The notes under the pieces: model-generated | What the model was told of the DNA's origin: nothing | Seen by the model: the letters and a program-made list of their open reading frames with translations, nothing else | The model's database searches: none | Shown: piece by piece, positions 16,985 to 25,532 of the stretch | How the letters are laid out: every line of letters begins with the position of its first letter | Numbering within the stretch: position 1 is the stretch's first letter | Program-made: the position numbers and the translations under genes | Origin: Paracoccaceae bacterium | GTDB lineage: Bacteria > Pseudomonadota > Alphaproteobacteria > Rhodobacterales > Rhodobacteraceae | NCBI GenBank assembly: GCA_024742705.1 | Contig: JANSXZ010000006.1 | Location: forward strand, 142,939-206,938 | Direction: 5' to 3' | Length of the DNA stretch: 64,000 bases

Positions 16985-17953
16985 TCATCGCAGCCTGGGG
17001 TTCAGCGCGTCGCGCAGCCAGTCGCCCAGCAGGTTGACGGAAAGCGCCAGCGCCAGAAGCGTCGCGGCCGGGAAGAACAGGATCCACCATTCGCCGGAAA
17101 ACAGGAACCCCTGGCCGATGCGGATCAACGTGCCCAGGCTGGGCTGGGTCGGCGGCGCGCCCACGCCCAGAAACGAAAGCGTCGCCTCGGCGATGATGGC
17201 CAGCGCCAGCGAGATCGTGGCGATCACCAGAACCGGCGAGAGGATGTTGGGCAGAACATGGCGCAGCATGATCGCGGCCTTGCTGCGGCCGATCATCCGG
17301 GCCGCCTGAACGTATTCCTTGTTCTTCTCCACCAGCGTGGCGCCCCGGACGACACGGGCGAACTGCACCCAGTCCGACAGTCCGATGGCCACGATCAAGA
17401 CCCAGATCGCCATCTGATCGCGGTATTCCACCGGGGTAAAGCCCTTGGCCACGCCGAAAATCAGCATCGCCACCAGGATCGCCGGGAAGGTCAGCTGGAT
17501 ATCGGCGATCCGCATGATCAGGGTTTCGGTCCAACCGCCCAGATACCCGGCGACCAGCCCCAGCGTGACGCCCAGCACCATCGCGAACAGCACCGCCGCG
17601 AACCCGACGAAAAGCGATATGCGCATTCCATAGAGAATGGTGGAAAACACGTCGCGCCCCTGATCGTCGGTGCCCAGAACGAACACATCCCCGGTAAAGG
17701 CATTGGGAACGCCCGGCGCGGTAAACCCGTTCATCAAGTTCAGCGATGCGGGGTTGAACGGATCGTGCGGCGCGATAAGCGGCGCGAACACGGCCCCCAG
17801 CACCAGCAACGCGACAAAGCCGAAGGCGGCGATGGCCACCGGCGCGCGCAGAAAGGCGTACATGAAATCGGACTGGCGAAATTCGGTCCACCGGCTGCGC
17901 CGGGCCGGCGTGGGGCCGGGCGTTGCGGGGTGCGGGGCGCGCGTATCGGTCAT
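16985..17953 (-). CDS. Peptide-type ABC transporter permease (OppC/DppC)
   Basis: This 322 aa inner-membrane permease has six predicted helices. A soluble N-terminal tail precedes TM1 at about 37-60. An extended periplasmic region (VFVLGTDDQGRDVFS) is typical of DppC. The EAA loop that contacts the ATPases lies around EYVQAARMIGRSKAAIMLRHVLPN. Its ATG overlaps the stop of the upstream permease gene (17950-17953), indicating coupled translation. Confidence 0.93.
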   Translation of the reverse strand: MTDTRAPHPATPGPTPARRSRWTEFRQSDFMYAFLRAPVAIAAFGFVALLVLGAVFAPLIAPHDPFNPASLNLMNGFTAPGVPNAFTGDVFVLGTDDQGRDVFSTILYGMRISLFVGFAAVLFAMVLGVTLGLVAGYLGGWTETLIMRIADIQLTFPAILVAMLIFGVAKGFTPVEYRDQMAIWVLIVAIGLSDWVQFARVVRGATLVEKNKEYVQAARMIGRSKAAIMLRHVLPNILSPVLVIATISLALAIIAEATLSFLGVGAPPTQPSLGTLIRIGQGFLFSGEWWILFFPAATLLALALSVNLLGDWLRDALNPRLR

Positions 17954-18927
17954 CCGGTCCTCCCGTCCACGCGCAGGCGCGGATCAATGGCAAAATACAG
18001 CAGGTCGACGACAAGGTTGATTGCCACGAACATCACCGAAATCAGCATCAGATAGGCCGCCATCACGGGAATATCGACGAACTGCACCGCGTTGATGAAC
18101 AAAAGCCCCACGCCGGGCCACTGAAACACCGTTTCCGTGATGATCGCAAAGGCGATGATGGATCCCAGTTGCAGGCCCGTCACCGTGATCACCGGCACCA
18201 GGGTGTTCTTCATTGCGTGGCGAAAATTGATTGCCCGGTCCCGCAGCCCGCGCGCGCGGGCAAAGCGGATGTAATCGGCGCGCAGCACCTCGAGCATCTC
18301 CGAACGGACGAGGCGCATGATCAGCGTCATCTGGTAAAGCCCCAGCGTGATGCCCGGCAGGATCAGCGCCAACAGCCCGCTCTGGGTGAGAAAACCGGTC
18401 GACCAACCGCCAACCATCACAGTGTCACCGCGCCCGAACGACGGCAAAAGGTCAAGTTCCACGGAAAAAACGTAGATCAGCAATATACCGATCAGGAAGG
18501 TGGGCAGCGACACGCCGATCAGGCTGAGCGTCATGATCACGTTGGCGGCGATTCCACGCCTTCGGATGGCGGTGAACACGCCCAGGCCGATGCCCAGAAG
18601 GATTGCGAAAGCCCCCGATACCGCCGCCAGTTCAAGCGTCGCGGGTGCGCGCTCCTTTATGATCGTGGCCACCGGTCGACCCTGCCGGTACGAGACGCCG
18701 AAGTTGCCCTGCACCGCGCCGCGCAGGAATTTGTAGTATTGCACCGGAAACGGCTGATCCAGCCCCAGGTCGGCCCGCAGCCTTTCGATATCGGCCTGGG
18801 TCCGCTCCTGGCCCAGCATGTTGTCGACCGGATCGCCGACAAAACGGAACATCGAAAACGCCACAAGCCCGACAACCAGCAGGACGATGGCAGACTGAAA
18901 CACACGGCGAAGGACAAAGGCGAGCAT
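17950..18927 (-). CDS. Peptide-type ABC transporter permease (OppB/DppB)
   Basis: This 325 aa inner-membrane permease has TM1 at residues 9-29, the N-terminal domain of DppB-type permeases (QERTQADIERLRADLGLDQP) and the EAA loop DYIRFARARGLRDRAINFRH. It is the first gene of the permease/ATPase operon. The matching binding-protein gene is not directly upstream but lies at 21101-22681, beyond two other genes. No clear Shine-Dalgarno precedes the ATG. A TTGAC-GCG-GTCAA inverted repeat lies 23 nt upstream. Confidence 0.92.
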   Translation of the reverse strand: MLAFVLRRVFQSAIVLLVVGLVAFSMFRFVGDPVDNMLGQERTQADIERLRADLGLDQPFPVQYYKFLRGAVQGNFGVSYRQGRPVATIIKERAPATLELAAVSGAFAILLGIGLGVFTAIRRRGIAANVIMTLSLIGVSLPTFLIGILLIYVFSVELDLLPSFGRGDTVMVGGWSTGFLTQSGLLALILPGITLGLYQMTLIMRLVRSEMLEVLRADYIRFARARGLRDRAINFRHAMKNTLVPVITVTGLQLGSIIAFAIITETVFQWPGVGLLFINAVQFVDIPVMAAYLMLISVMFVAINLVVDLLYFAIDPRLRVDGRTG

Positions 18928-18949
18928 TTCAGATTAGTGTCGCACCGCA

Positions 18950-18962
18950 TTGACGCGGTCAA
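18950..18962. promoter_or_regulatory. Inverted repeat upstream of the permease operon, candidate operator
   Basis: TTGAC-GCG-GTCAA is a perfect 13-bp inverted repeat 23-35 nt upstream of the dppB-like start. On the minus strand its TTGACC could double as a -35 box, with TAATCT or ACTAAT following at 18-20 nt. The spacing is not ideal, so a promoter here is weakly supported. Confidence 0.35.
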
Positions 18963-19082
18963 CCCGCGCAGAACACAACCGCGCCCGCCGCCGTGGCGAT
19001 TGCCACAGCTTTCCGCACCGCGCCCCGCTGCCCCGCCATCGCGCCCTTGTTCGCCCCGCCCGGCGGGCGTGCATGGTGGGCC

Positions 19083-19595
19083 TCAGCGCTGGCGCGCGTG
19101 CAGTTCTTCCAGCGTGTACGAAGGCGCGATCAGCCCGGTCGCCCGGTCGTCATGGCGCGGATCCCACGGCAGGCACCGCGCCCCGCACAGCAGGGTGACC
19201 CGGCGCGCCCGGCTGTCGATCATCCAGAACCGTCCACCGGGTGTGGAAACGAAACCGGTGGTGCCGAACTGGATGTCCATCAGCACGTCCATGACCGAAG
19301 GCACCTCGTTGTCGTAGCGCCGCAGGTACGACCCGTGGGTGTGATACGACGCGACGATCCGCAGCCCTTCGGGCGCCTGCGGATACCGGCAACGCGCCCG
19401 CGACCCGCGGCGGGCGGCCAACACAACCAGACCTCCGTCGCCCCGGCGTCCGATCAGGCCGCAGTATTCGCGGCTGGTGCGGATCGAGCGGGCCTGAAGA
19501 TCGTGCAGCAGCGACCGCGCCAGCGCGATCTCGTCGGCGCGCCCGGCCTGCGCAGGCGGAACCGCCAGCGCCAGACAGGTCGCCACCCAGAACAT
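19083..19595 (-). CDS. Secreted DUF4329 protein
   Basis: This is a 170 aa protein with an N-terminal signal peptide (MFWVATCLALAVPPAQAG). The mature part matches the DUF4329 pattern: SREYCGLIGR, VASYHTHGSY, then DVLMDIQFGTTGFVSTPGG and FWMIDSRA. The SYHTHG segment resembles the His-x-His metal motif of JAMM/deaminase-like folds found in some secreted effectors, so a hydrolytic role is conceivable but unproven. I chose the ATG at 19595 because it starts a classic signal sequence. The frame extends to 19769, overlapping the divergent TPR gene. Confidence 0.7.
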   Translation of the reverse strand: MFWVATCLALAVPPAQAGRADEIALARSLLHDLQARSIRTSREYCGLIGRRGDGGLVVLAARRGSRARCRYPQAPEGLRIVASYHTHGSYLRRYDNEVPSVMDVLMDIQFGTTGFVSTPGGRFWMIDSRARRVTLLCGARCLPWDPRHDDRATGLIAPSYTLEELHARQR

Positions 19596-19746
19596 CAACC
19601 GGGCCCAGCCCACATCGCATCTCCGCCCGTTCGTCCGGTGCAGGCTGGCAAAAGCCGGGGCGCGGTGCAAGCTGAACCGGCTTGCCCCTTGCAGAAGCCC
19701 CCACACGCGCCCCAAGATGGCCCCGATCCAACCCCGGAGGCCGCCC

Positions 19747-21027
19747 GTGCTGAAAGACCGATACGACAATCCGCTTCACACCGAATCGGCGCAGGCCCGC
19801 GACGCCTATGTCGCCGGTGTCGATCTGTTTCTGGCCGTCGACTACGGCGCGGTTTCGCAGTTTGAAACCGCCGTTGCGGCGGATCCGGGTTTCGTGCTGG
19901 GCCACGCGGCGCTGGCGCGGGCGCGGATGATGGATGCCGATGGCCCCGGCGCCCGCGCCGCGCTGGCCGAGGCGCGCGCCCGCCGGCCCGAAGGCGCCGC
20001 GCAGTTGCACAGCCATGTGACGGTCTTCGAACAACTGCTGGCCGGCCAGCCGGCCGCGGCGCTGGAAACCGCGCGGGCGCATCTTGCCACGCAACCAAGG
20101 GACGCGATGATCGCGCAGTGCTGCAGCAGCGTGTTCGGACTCATCGGGTTTTCCGGCCGCACCGGCCGCGAGGCCGAACTTCTGGCCTTTACCGCGTCGC
20201 TGCTGCCGCACTACGGAGACGATTGGTGGATGTTGACCACCCACGCCGTATCGCTGTGCGAAATCGGGCAGCCGGCGGCGGCGGATGCGATGATGGATCG
20301 CGCCCTGGCAATGAAATGGCAAAACGCCCAGGCCGCGCATTTCAAGGCGCACAGCCTTTACGAGCAGGGCCAGACCGAAGCGGGCCTGACCTTTCTCAAC
20401 GATTGGCTGGCCGGGTACGACCGTCGCGGGCTGGTGCACGGGCACCTGAACTGGCACAGCGCACTCTGGGCGCTGGAAACCGGCGACGAAGCGGCGTTCT
20501 GGCATCGTATCGAAACCGCCGTGCGCCCCGCCGTGTGCCAGGGTCTGCCGATCAACATCCTCACCGATATGGCATCGATCCTCTATCGCGCGGAACTGGC
20601 CGGTATGCGGATCGATCCGGCGCTTTGGCACGAACTGAGCGCCTATGCATCGGCGCAGTTTCCAAGATGCGGTCAGAGCTTTGTCGACGCGCACGCCGCA
20701 CTGGCACATGCCATGGCCGGCGAAACCGCCGAACTGGAACGGGTGATCGCCGAAGCGGGCAGCGGGTTTGCCGGTGATCTTGCTGTCGAGATCGCCAAGG
20801 CATGGCGGGCCGTCGCCGCGCGCGACTGGCAGGCGGCGACCCAGCACATGATCGCGGGCATGGCCAACCACGAAAGGCTGGGCGGCAGCCGGGCCCAGCG
20901 CGATCTGCTGGAATTCGCGCTGATGGGCATCCTGCTGCGGCTGGGCCGCGGCGACGAGGCGCGCAACCTTCTGGCGCTGCGCCGTCCGGGCCTGATGGCC
21001 ATGCACCCGGTCGCCGGCCTGCACTGA
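19747..21027 (+). CDS. TPR-repeat protein (TTC38-like)
   Basis: This is a 426 aa soluble protein built of helical repeats resembling tetratricopeptide repeats, in the style of the TTC38 family. It has the family-like start MLKDRYDNPLHTESAQARDAY, and repeated Ala/Leu-rich helices follow (VLGHAALARARMM, AAQLHSHVTVFEQLLAGQPAAAL, NDWLAGYDRRG). No signal peptide or catalytic motif is apparent. Start chosen: GTG at 19747, six nt after GGAGG; an ATG at 19717 lies before that Shine-Dalgarno. It is divergent from the DUF4329 gene and splits the transporter locus. Molecular role unknown. Confidence 0.75.
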   Translation: MLKDRYDNPLHTESAQARDAYVAGVDLFLAVDYGAVSQFETAVAADPGFVLGHAALARARMMDADGPGARAALAEARARRPEGAAQLHSHVTVFEQLLAGQPAAALETARAHLATQPRDAMIAQCCSSVFGLIGFSGRTGREAELLAFTASLLPHYGDDWWMLTTHAVSLCEIGQPAAADAMMDRALAMKWQNAQAAHFKAHSLYEQGQTEAGLTFLNDWLAGYDRRGLVHGHLNWHSALWALETGDEAAFWHRIETAVRPAVCQGLPINILTDMASILYRAELAGMRIDPALWHELSAYASAQFPRCGQSFVDAHAALAHAMAGETAELERVIAEAGSGFAGDLAVEIAKAWRAVAARDWQAATQHMIAGMANHERLGGSRAQRDLLEFALMGILLRLGRGDEARNLLALRRPGLMAMHPVAGLH

Positions 21028-21046
21028 ACCGGCCCGCCCTGCGCGC

Positions 21047-21076
21047 AAAAAAGGGCCCCGGCGAATGCCGGAGCCC
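21047..21076 (-). terminator. Rho-independent terminator of the binding-protein gene
   Basis: On the minus strand a 10-bp stem (GGGCTCCGGC with GCCGGGGCCC, one G-U pair) closes an ATTC loop. It is followed by six T residues. It lies 25 nt after the stop of the solute-binding protein gene. Confidence 0.85.
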
Positions 21077-21100
21077 CGTTTCCATGTCGCGCGGCGGCGA

Positions 21101-22681
21101 TCAGTTCATTTCGAAGTACTTGAAACGGGCCATGTCGTCGGGGGCCACGATGGTACCCACCCGCGAGGCCATGCCCCAGTTCAGAACCTGATGGTGGATC
21201 GGAATGTAGAGCTGTTCGTCCTGCACCACCTGCCAGATTTCATTGATCATCTGGTCGCGCTTGGGCAGATCCGTCTCCGAGGCCAGCGCCTCGATCTTGG
21301 CGTCCAGTTCCGCATCGCTGAAGCGGGTGCCGTTCCACGATCCGTACTTGTCGTCGCGGCTGTGCACCAGGAAGTTGAAGATGTATTCCGAATCGTAGGT
21401 CGGAACACCCCAGCCCAACATGTAGAAATCGGTTTCCAGCGTGTTGATCAGAGGGAAGTGCTGGGCCTTCGGTTTGGCGTCGAGGTTGACCGTGACACCG
21501 ATCTGCGCCAGCATTCCAACCGCCGCCTGACAGATCGCCTCGTCGTTGATATAGCGGTCGTTCGGGCAATCCAGCTGAATCGAGAAACCGTCGCCATAGC
21601 CGGCTTCGGCCATCAGCGCGCGGGCGCCTTCCACATCGGTGCGCGACGAACTGTCCATCGCCTCGTTCCAGCCGTTGACGAAGGGCGGCGCGATCATGCC
21701 CGCCGGCTCGGACTGGCCACGCATGACCACCTGCTTGATCGCATCGCGGTTGATCGCCATGCTCATGGCGCGGCGCACGCGCACATCGGCCAGCGGGTTG
21801 GCGCCATCGACATTGTCGTTGGCCAGGTCCGCGTCGCCCAGATTCATCCCGAAGAAGATCACCCGGTTTTGCGGCGCGGTGCGCACGTCCAGCCCATCAG
21901 CGGCCGCCACGCGCGCCAGATCCTGCACCGGCACGTCCTGGATGAAATCGACTTCGCCCGACAGCAGCGCCGCGACGCGGGTAGCCGCGTTCTGGATCGG
22001 AGTATAGACGATCTCGGTCACTTCCATCGCGAATTCGTCCTTGCCCCAGTAGTTTTCGTTCAGGGTCAGAACAGTTTTCACGTCGGGTTCGCGGCTGACC
22101 AGCTTGTAGGGGCCGGTGCCGTTGGCGTTCTTGGCGGCGTAGGTGTCTTCGCCGCCCTCATAATCCTGCACCTTCACGGCGTTGTTGGCCTCGGCCCATC
22201 CCTGATCCATGATCACCAGGCCAGTGAGGTTGCTGGGCATGATCGGGTTCGGGCCGTCGGTCACGATTTCAACGGTCATCGGATCGGGCGCGCGCACTTC
22301 TGTCACCGATGCGAGAAGTTCCTTGAAGTCCGAATCCGGTGTCATCGCGCGATCCAGCGAAAACTTGACGTCCGAACTGTCCATCGCTGCGCCGTCGTGG
22401 AACGTCACGCCTTCGCGCAGCTTGAAGATCCACACGTTGGGATCGGCTTCCGACGGGCCCCATTCGGTCGCCAGCGCCGGCACGATCGCGCCGGTCATGT
22501 CGCGCATCACCAGCGGCTCCATGATCTGCTGGGCCAGCGCCGAAGTCGGGCCTTCGTTCTGGGCATGGGGATCCATCGTCAGCGCATCGCCGGCGCGCGC
22601 CCATCGCAGCGTTTCGGCGGACGCCATCGGCGCGATCAGCGCAATCGCCGCCGCCGCGCACAAAAGGTTACGTTTCTTCAT
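21101..22681 (-). CDS. Peptide-type ABC transporter periplasmic substrate-binding protein
   Basis: This is a 526 aa extracytoplasmic binding protein of the SBP_bac_5 family (DppA/OppA/NikA-like). It has a clear signal peptide (KKRNLLCAAAAIALIAPMASA) and the family start ETLRWARAGDALTMDPHAQNE. The SBP_bac_5 motif FKLREGVTFHDGAAMDSSDVKFS is also visible. The ligand cannot be read from sequence; the family binds peptides, opines, glycosides and nickel chelates. It presumably serves the permease/ATPase genes at 14843-18927. It lies 131 nt downstream of a 2-hydroxyacid dehydrogenase gene on the same strand, so it may also be expressed with that catabolic cluster. A strong terminator follows. Confidence 0.9.
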   Translation of the reverse strand: MKKRNLLCAAAAIALIAPMASAETLRWARAGDALTMDPHAQNEGPTSALAQQIMEPLVMRDMTGAIVPALATEWGPSEADPNVWIFKLREGVTFHDGAAMDSSDVKFSLDRAMTPDSDFKELLASVTEVRAPDPMTVEIVTDGPNPIMPSNLTGLVIMDQGWAEANNAVKVQDYEGGEDTYAAKNANGTGPYKLVSREPDVKTVLTLNENYWGKDEFAMEVTEIVYTPIQNAATRVAALLSGEVDFIQDVPVQDLARVAAADGLDVRTAPQNRVIFFGMNLGDADLANDNVDGANPLADVRVRRAMSMAINRDAIKQVVMRGQSEPAGMIAPPFVNGWNEAMDSSSRTDVEGARALMAEAGYGDGFSIQLDCPNDRYINDEAICQAAVGMLAQIGVTVNLDAKPKAQHFPLINTLETDFYMLGWGVPTYDSEYIFNFLVHSRDDKYGSWNGTRFSDAELDAKIEALASETDLPKRDQMINEIWQVVQDEQLYIPIHHQVLNWGMASRVGTIVAPDDMARFKYFEMN

Positions 22682-22812
22682 GAGGTCTCTCCCGTTGGAT
22701 ATTGTTTATGGCACCCAGACTAAGGCCAGAGCGCCGCGAAGAAAAGCCATTCGACAAGGCACCGCGCCGTCCCGGACCGGCCCCGCGCGGACGCTGCACA
22801 GGCATTGGGCGG

Positions 22813-23778
22813 TCAGTACCCCCGCGCCGGATCGACCACGTTGAACAAGGGCTTGCCCGCACGGTAGCGCGTGAGATTGCGGGCGAACAACCGTGCCGAC
22901 GCCGGCCCCCAATCGGGGGTGACACCGCAGCAATGCGGGGTCAGCCGCACGTTCGGCATTGTCCACAGCGGGCTGTCGGAGGGCAGCGGTTCGGTTTCGA
23001 AGACATCCAGCGCGGCACCTTTCAGATGCCCCGCGCCCAGCGCATCGATCAGCGCGTCGCCACGCACCACGCCGCCGCGCGATATGTCGATCAGAACGGC
23101 ATCCGGGCGCATCGCGGCCAGTTCGCGCGCCCCGATCAGGCCGCGCGTGGAATCGATCAGCGGCACCGACACGACCACATGATCGGCCAGCGGCAACTGT
23201 CTGGCCAGGCTGTCGATGCCCAGAACCTCGGTACAGTTTTCATCCGGCGCCGGGTGGGCCCGCAAACCTGTCACATGCATCCCCAGCGCCCGCGACAGCC
23301 GCGCCACCGCGCGCCCGGTATGGCCAAGCCCGATCACCAGAACCCGGCTGCCGGCAACCGGCCGGACCATGCCGACGCCCCAGCGGCGCGCCGCCTGCGC
23401 GCGGGCAAAACCCTGCATCTCCTGGGCGAAATGCAGCATCGCGCCCACCGCGTATTCGGCCATCATGTCGGCCGCCACTCCGGCGGCATTGGTCACTGTA
23501 ACGCGGCCGGGGTTCCAGTGTGCCAGATGATCGGTGCCCGATCCGCCGACAGCCACCCATCGCACGATCCCCGCATCCAGCAGCGGCGCACGCGGAAATC
23601 CCGCACGCCCGGCAAAGCAGATCGAATAGACGATGTCCGGGCGCAGCCGTTCGACAGTTTCGGCCAGCGCGGCATAGCTGTCGCAGAACCGCGCCGAAAT
23701 GTCCGGATGCGCCGCCGCCAGCGCCGCCAACGCCGCGTCGGGCGTGTCGTTGTGGATCAGGACGGTCGGCGGTGGCAT
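22813..23778 (-). CDS. D-isomer-specific 2-hydroxyacid dehydrogenase
   Basis: This 321 aa cytosolic NAD(P)-dependent enzyme interconverts a D-2-hydroxyacid and its 2-oxoacid. It has the Rossmann motif VIGLGHTGRA and the catalytic Arg in ISRGGVVR. The acidic residue is in DVFETEPLP, and the His in LTPHCCGVT. The ATG at 23778 has a GAGG ribosome-binding site; the frame extends 24 codons upstream without family resemblance. It lies 81 nt after the GntR regulator gene on the same strand, so it is probably the last enzyme of that operon. The substrate is unknown; glyoxylate, hydroxypyruvate and sugar-acid-derived oxoacids are all possible. Confidence 0.88.
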   Translation of the reverse strand: MPPPTVLIHNDTPDAALAALAAAHPDISARFCDSYAALAETVERLRPDIVYSICFAGRAGFPRAPLLDAGIVRWVAVGGSGTDHLAHWNPGRVTVTNAAGVAADMMAEYAVGAMLHFAQEMQGFARAQAARRWGVGMVRPVAGSRVLVIGLGHTGRAVARLSRALGMHVTGLRAHPAPDENCTEVLGIDSLARQLPLADHVVVSVPLIDSTRGLIGARELAAMRPDAVLIDISRGGVVRGDALIDALGAGHLKGAALDVFETEPLPSDSPLWTMPNVRLTPHCCGVTPDWGPASARLFARNLTRYRAGKPLFNVVDPARGY

Positions 23779-23859
23779 CGGCGCGGCCTCGGGGGGATGA
23801 TTGCAAAGGGGCGGTGCCGGCACCCTGACACGGCAGGGCCACACAGGCAATCGCGGCGG

Positions 23860-24528
23860 TCACACCCGCTTCAGCCGGTGGGTCTCGAGAAGGGCGGTCA
23901 GCATCTTGCTGGCGTGGCTGCGATGCGCATGGTGCAGCCGCTGCGCCGCGTCGGCATCGCCGCGCGCGATGGCGTCGAGCACCGCGCGGTGATCGTCGTT
24001 CGACCGGACCGGCGGCGGCCGCATGAACAGCGTGACGCGGCGCGCGCGGCGCACCTGGTCCGACATCATCGCGGCAATGGAGACGATACGCGCGTTGCCG
24101 CCAAGCCGCACCAGTTCAACGTGAAACCTGTCGTCGGCCTCGGCCCAGGCCAGCCGGTCGCCGGCGTTCAGCGCGCGATCCATATCGTCGATCGCGGCGG
24201 CCAGCCCGGCCAGTGCCTGTGGCGGGTGACCGGCCCGCGCGGCGCGCGCGGCGGCCAGGCTCTCGAGTTCGGTAAGCACCTCATAGATTTCACGCATGTC
24301 GCGGGGCGCAAGCGGCAGGATCCGTACGCCCTTGCGCGGGCGCAGTTCGATCAGCCCCTGCGCCGCCAACCGCAGCGCCGCTTCGCGGATGGGTGTGCGC
24401 GACATGCCCAGACGCCGCGCCAGTTCGGATTCCAGATGGTCCGACCCCGCCGGCAGTTCGCCATCGAAGATCAGGTCGCGCAGCGCCGATGTCGCGCGGT
24501 CGGCCGATGTGGGCGCGCCTAGAGCCAT
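23860..24528 (-). CDS. GntR-family regulator, FadR/FCD subfamily
   Basis: This 222 aa transcription factor has an N-terminal winged helix (LESELARRLGMSRTPIREAALRLAAQGLI, about residues 32-60). A helical FCD effector domain follows (ELESLAAARAA; DDRFHVELVRLGGN; NDDHRAVLDAI). The Asp/His residues in those segments match the usual metal/effector site. The ATG at 24528 overlaps the end of the Gfo/Idh gene (ATGGCTCTAG). It probably regulates its own operon and the divergent genes at 26702-27783 through the palindrome at 26651-26674. The effector is expected to be a carboxylate intermediate of the pathway (inferred). Confidence 0.9.
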   Translation of the reverse strand: MALGAPTSADRATSALRDLIFDGELPAGSDHLESELARRLGMSRTPIREAALRLAAQGLIELRPRKGVRILPLAPRDMREIYEVLTELESLAAARAARAGHPPQALAGLAAAIDDMDRALNAGDRLAWAEADDRFHVELVRLGGNARIVSIAAMMSDQVRRARRVTLFMRPPPVRSNDDHRAVLDAIARGDADAAQRLHHAHRSHASKMLTALLETHRLKRV

Positions 24529-25532
24529 ATCTTGGCGCCGCTGCGCGCCGAGCGATACACCGCCTCTTCCACGCGCAGCACCTCGAGATAGTCCGCCGCG
24601 AGGTTTTCGATCGGTGCACCGTCCAGCACCCCGGCCACCACATGCGCCTGCAACGCATGGACGCAATCGCCGCCGAAACCCGGCCAGGTATCGGGCCCAA
24701 GCAGTTGCCGGGCCTGCCGGGCACCGAAAGGCCGCAGCGCGACCGCACCGTCGCCTGTCAGGTACAGAACGCCTTTTGTGCCTTCGAACCAGGCTTCGCC
24801 CATCGTGCGGCGCAGGTTGTCGGCGGGATGATCGAGATGGCGGTTGCCATCGAACAGCGCGCGCACACCGTCGGCATGATCCGACAGGATCATGCCCGCG
24901 TCCTCGCCGGCAATGGCATCGTTGATGCGCCGCAGATCGGCATAGACCGCTGTTGCCGGGCCCAGCAGGTAGCGGAACGTATCGATCCAGTGCACGGCGG
25001 TTTCATGCACCAGGAACCGCGGCATCTGGCGGAAATACGGCTGCCGGTCCAGGTAGGCGCCGGCACCCTGGCCATCGCCTGGCCGCAAACGGAACGTCGC
25101 CTGCAACAGACGCCCCACATGGCCTTCGGACAGCGCCCGGGCCACCGCGCGATACCACGGTTGAAACCTGAAATTCTCGTGCACGATCAGGACTATGCCC
25201 GCCGCCGCGGCCTCGGATGTGACGGCCTGCGCCTCGGCCAGGTCGCGGCAGAAGGGCTTTTGGCAGATCACTGTCCCCACACCCGCCGCGATTGCCAGGC
25301 GCACCGCCGCCGCATGGCCCGCCGGCGGCACCACGATGTCAAGAATATCGGGCCGCGCCTGTGCGATCATCGCATCCGGCGTGGCGTAGACCGGCAGGCC
25401 GGTGGCCCCTGCCCGCGCCGGATCGGTATCGCAGACGCCGACAACCCGCGCGCGCGGGATGCGCGCCCAGGCATCGATGTGAAACCCGGCAAAGTAGCCG
25501 GCCCCCAGGCTGGCAACCCGCAGCCCTGTCAC
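24519..25532 (-). CDS. Gfo/Idh/MocA-family oxidoreductase
   Basis: This is a 337 aa NAD(P)-dependent dehydrogenase of the glucose-fructose oxidoreductase/inositol dehydrogenase family. It has the Rossmann motif SLGAGYFAGFH, the family's catalytic-lysine motif as ICQKPFCRDLAEA (EKP is usual; here QKP), and a central VHENFRFQPWYRA. A catalytic His is likely in ETAVHWIDTFRYLLG. GTG at 25532 overlaps the preceding stop as GTGA, showing coupled translation. It probably oxidises a sugar, cyclitol or sugar-acid hydroxyl. The substrate is unknown. Confidence 0.88.
   Translation of the reverse strand: MTGLRVASLGAGYFAGFHIDAWARIPRARVVGVCDTDPARAGATGLPVYATPDAMIAQARPDILDIVVPPAGHAAAVRLAIAAGVGTVICQKPFCRDLAEAQAVTSEAAAAGIVLIVHENFRFQPWYRAVARALSEGHVGRLLQATFRLRPGDGQGAGAYLDRQPYFRQMPRFLVHETAVHWIDTFRYLLGPATAVYADLRRINDAIAGEDAGMILSDHADGVRALFDGNRHLDHPADNLRRTMGEAWFEGTKGVLYLTGDGAVALRPFGARQARQLLGPDTWPGFGGDCVHALQAHVVAGVLDGAPIENLAADYLEVLRVEEAVYRSARSGAKIWL

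Noticed and set aside
19150..21048. 632-codon minus-strand ORF spanning the TPR gene
   Set aside because: It overlaps the whole TPR gene and the DUF4329 gene and reads as low-complexity Arg/Gly/Gln sequence with no recognisable motif.
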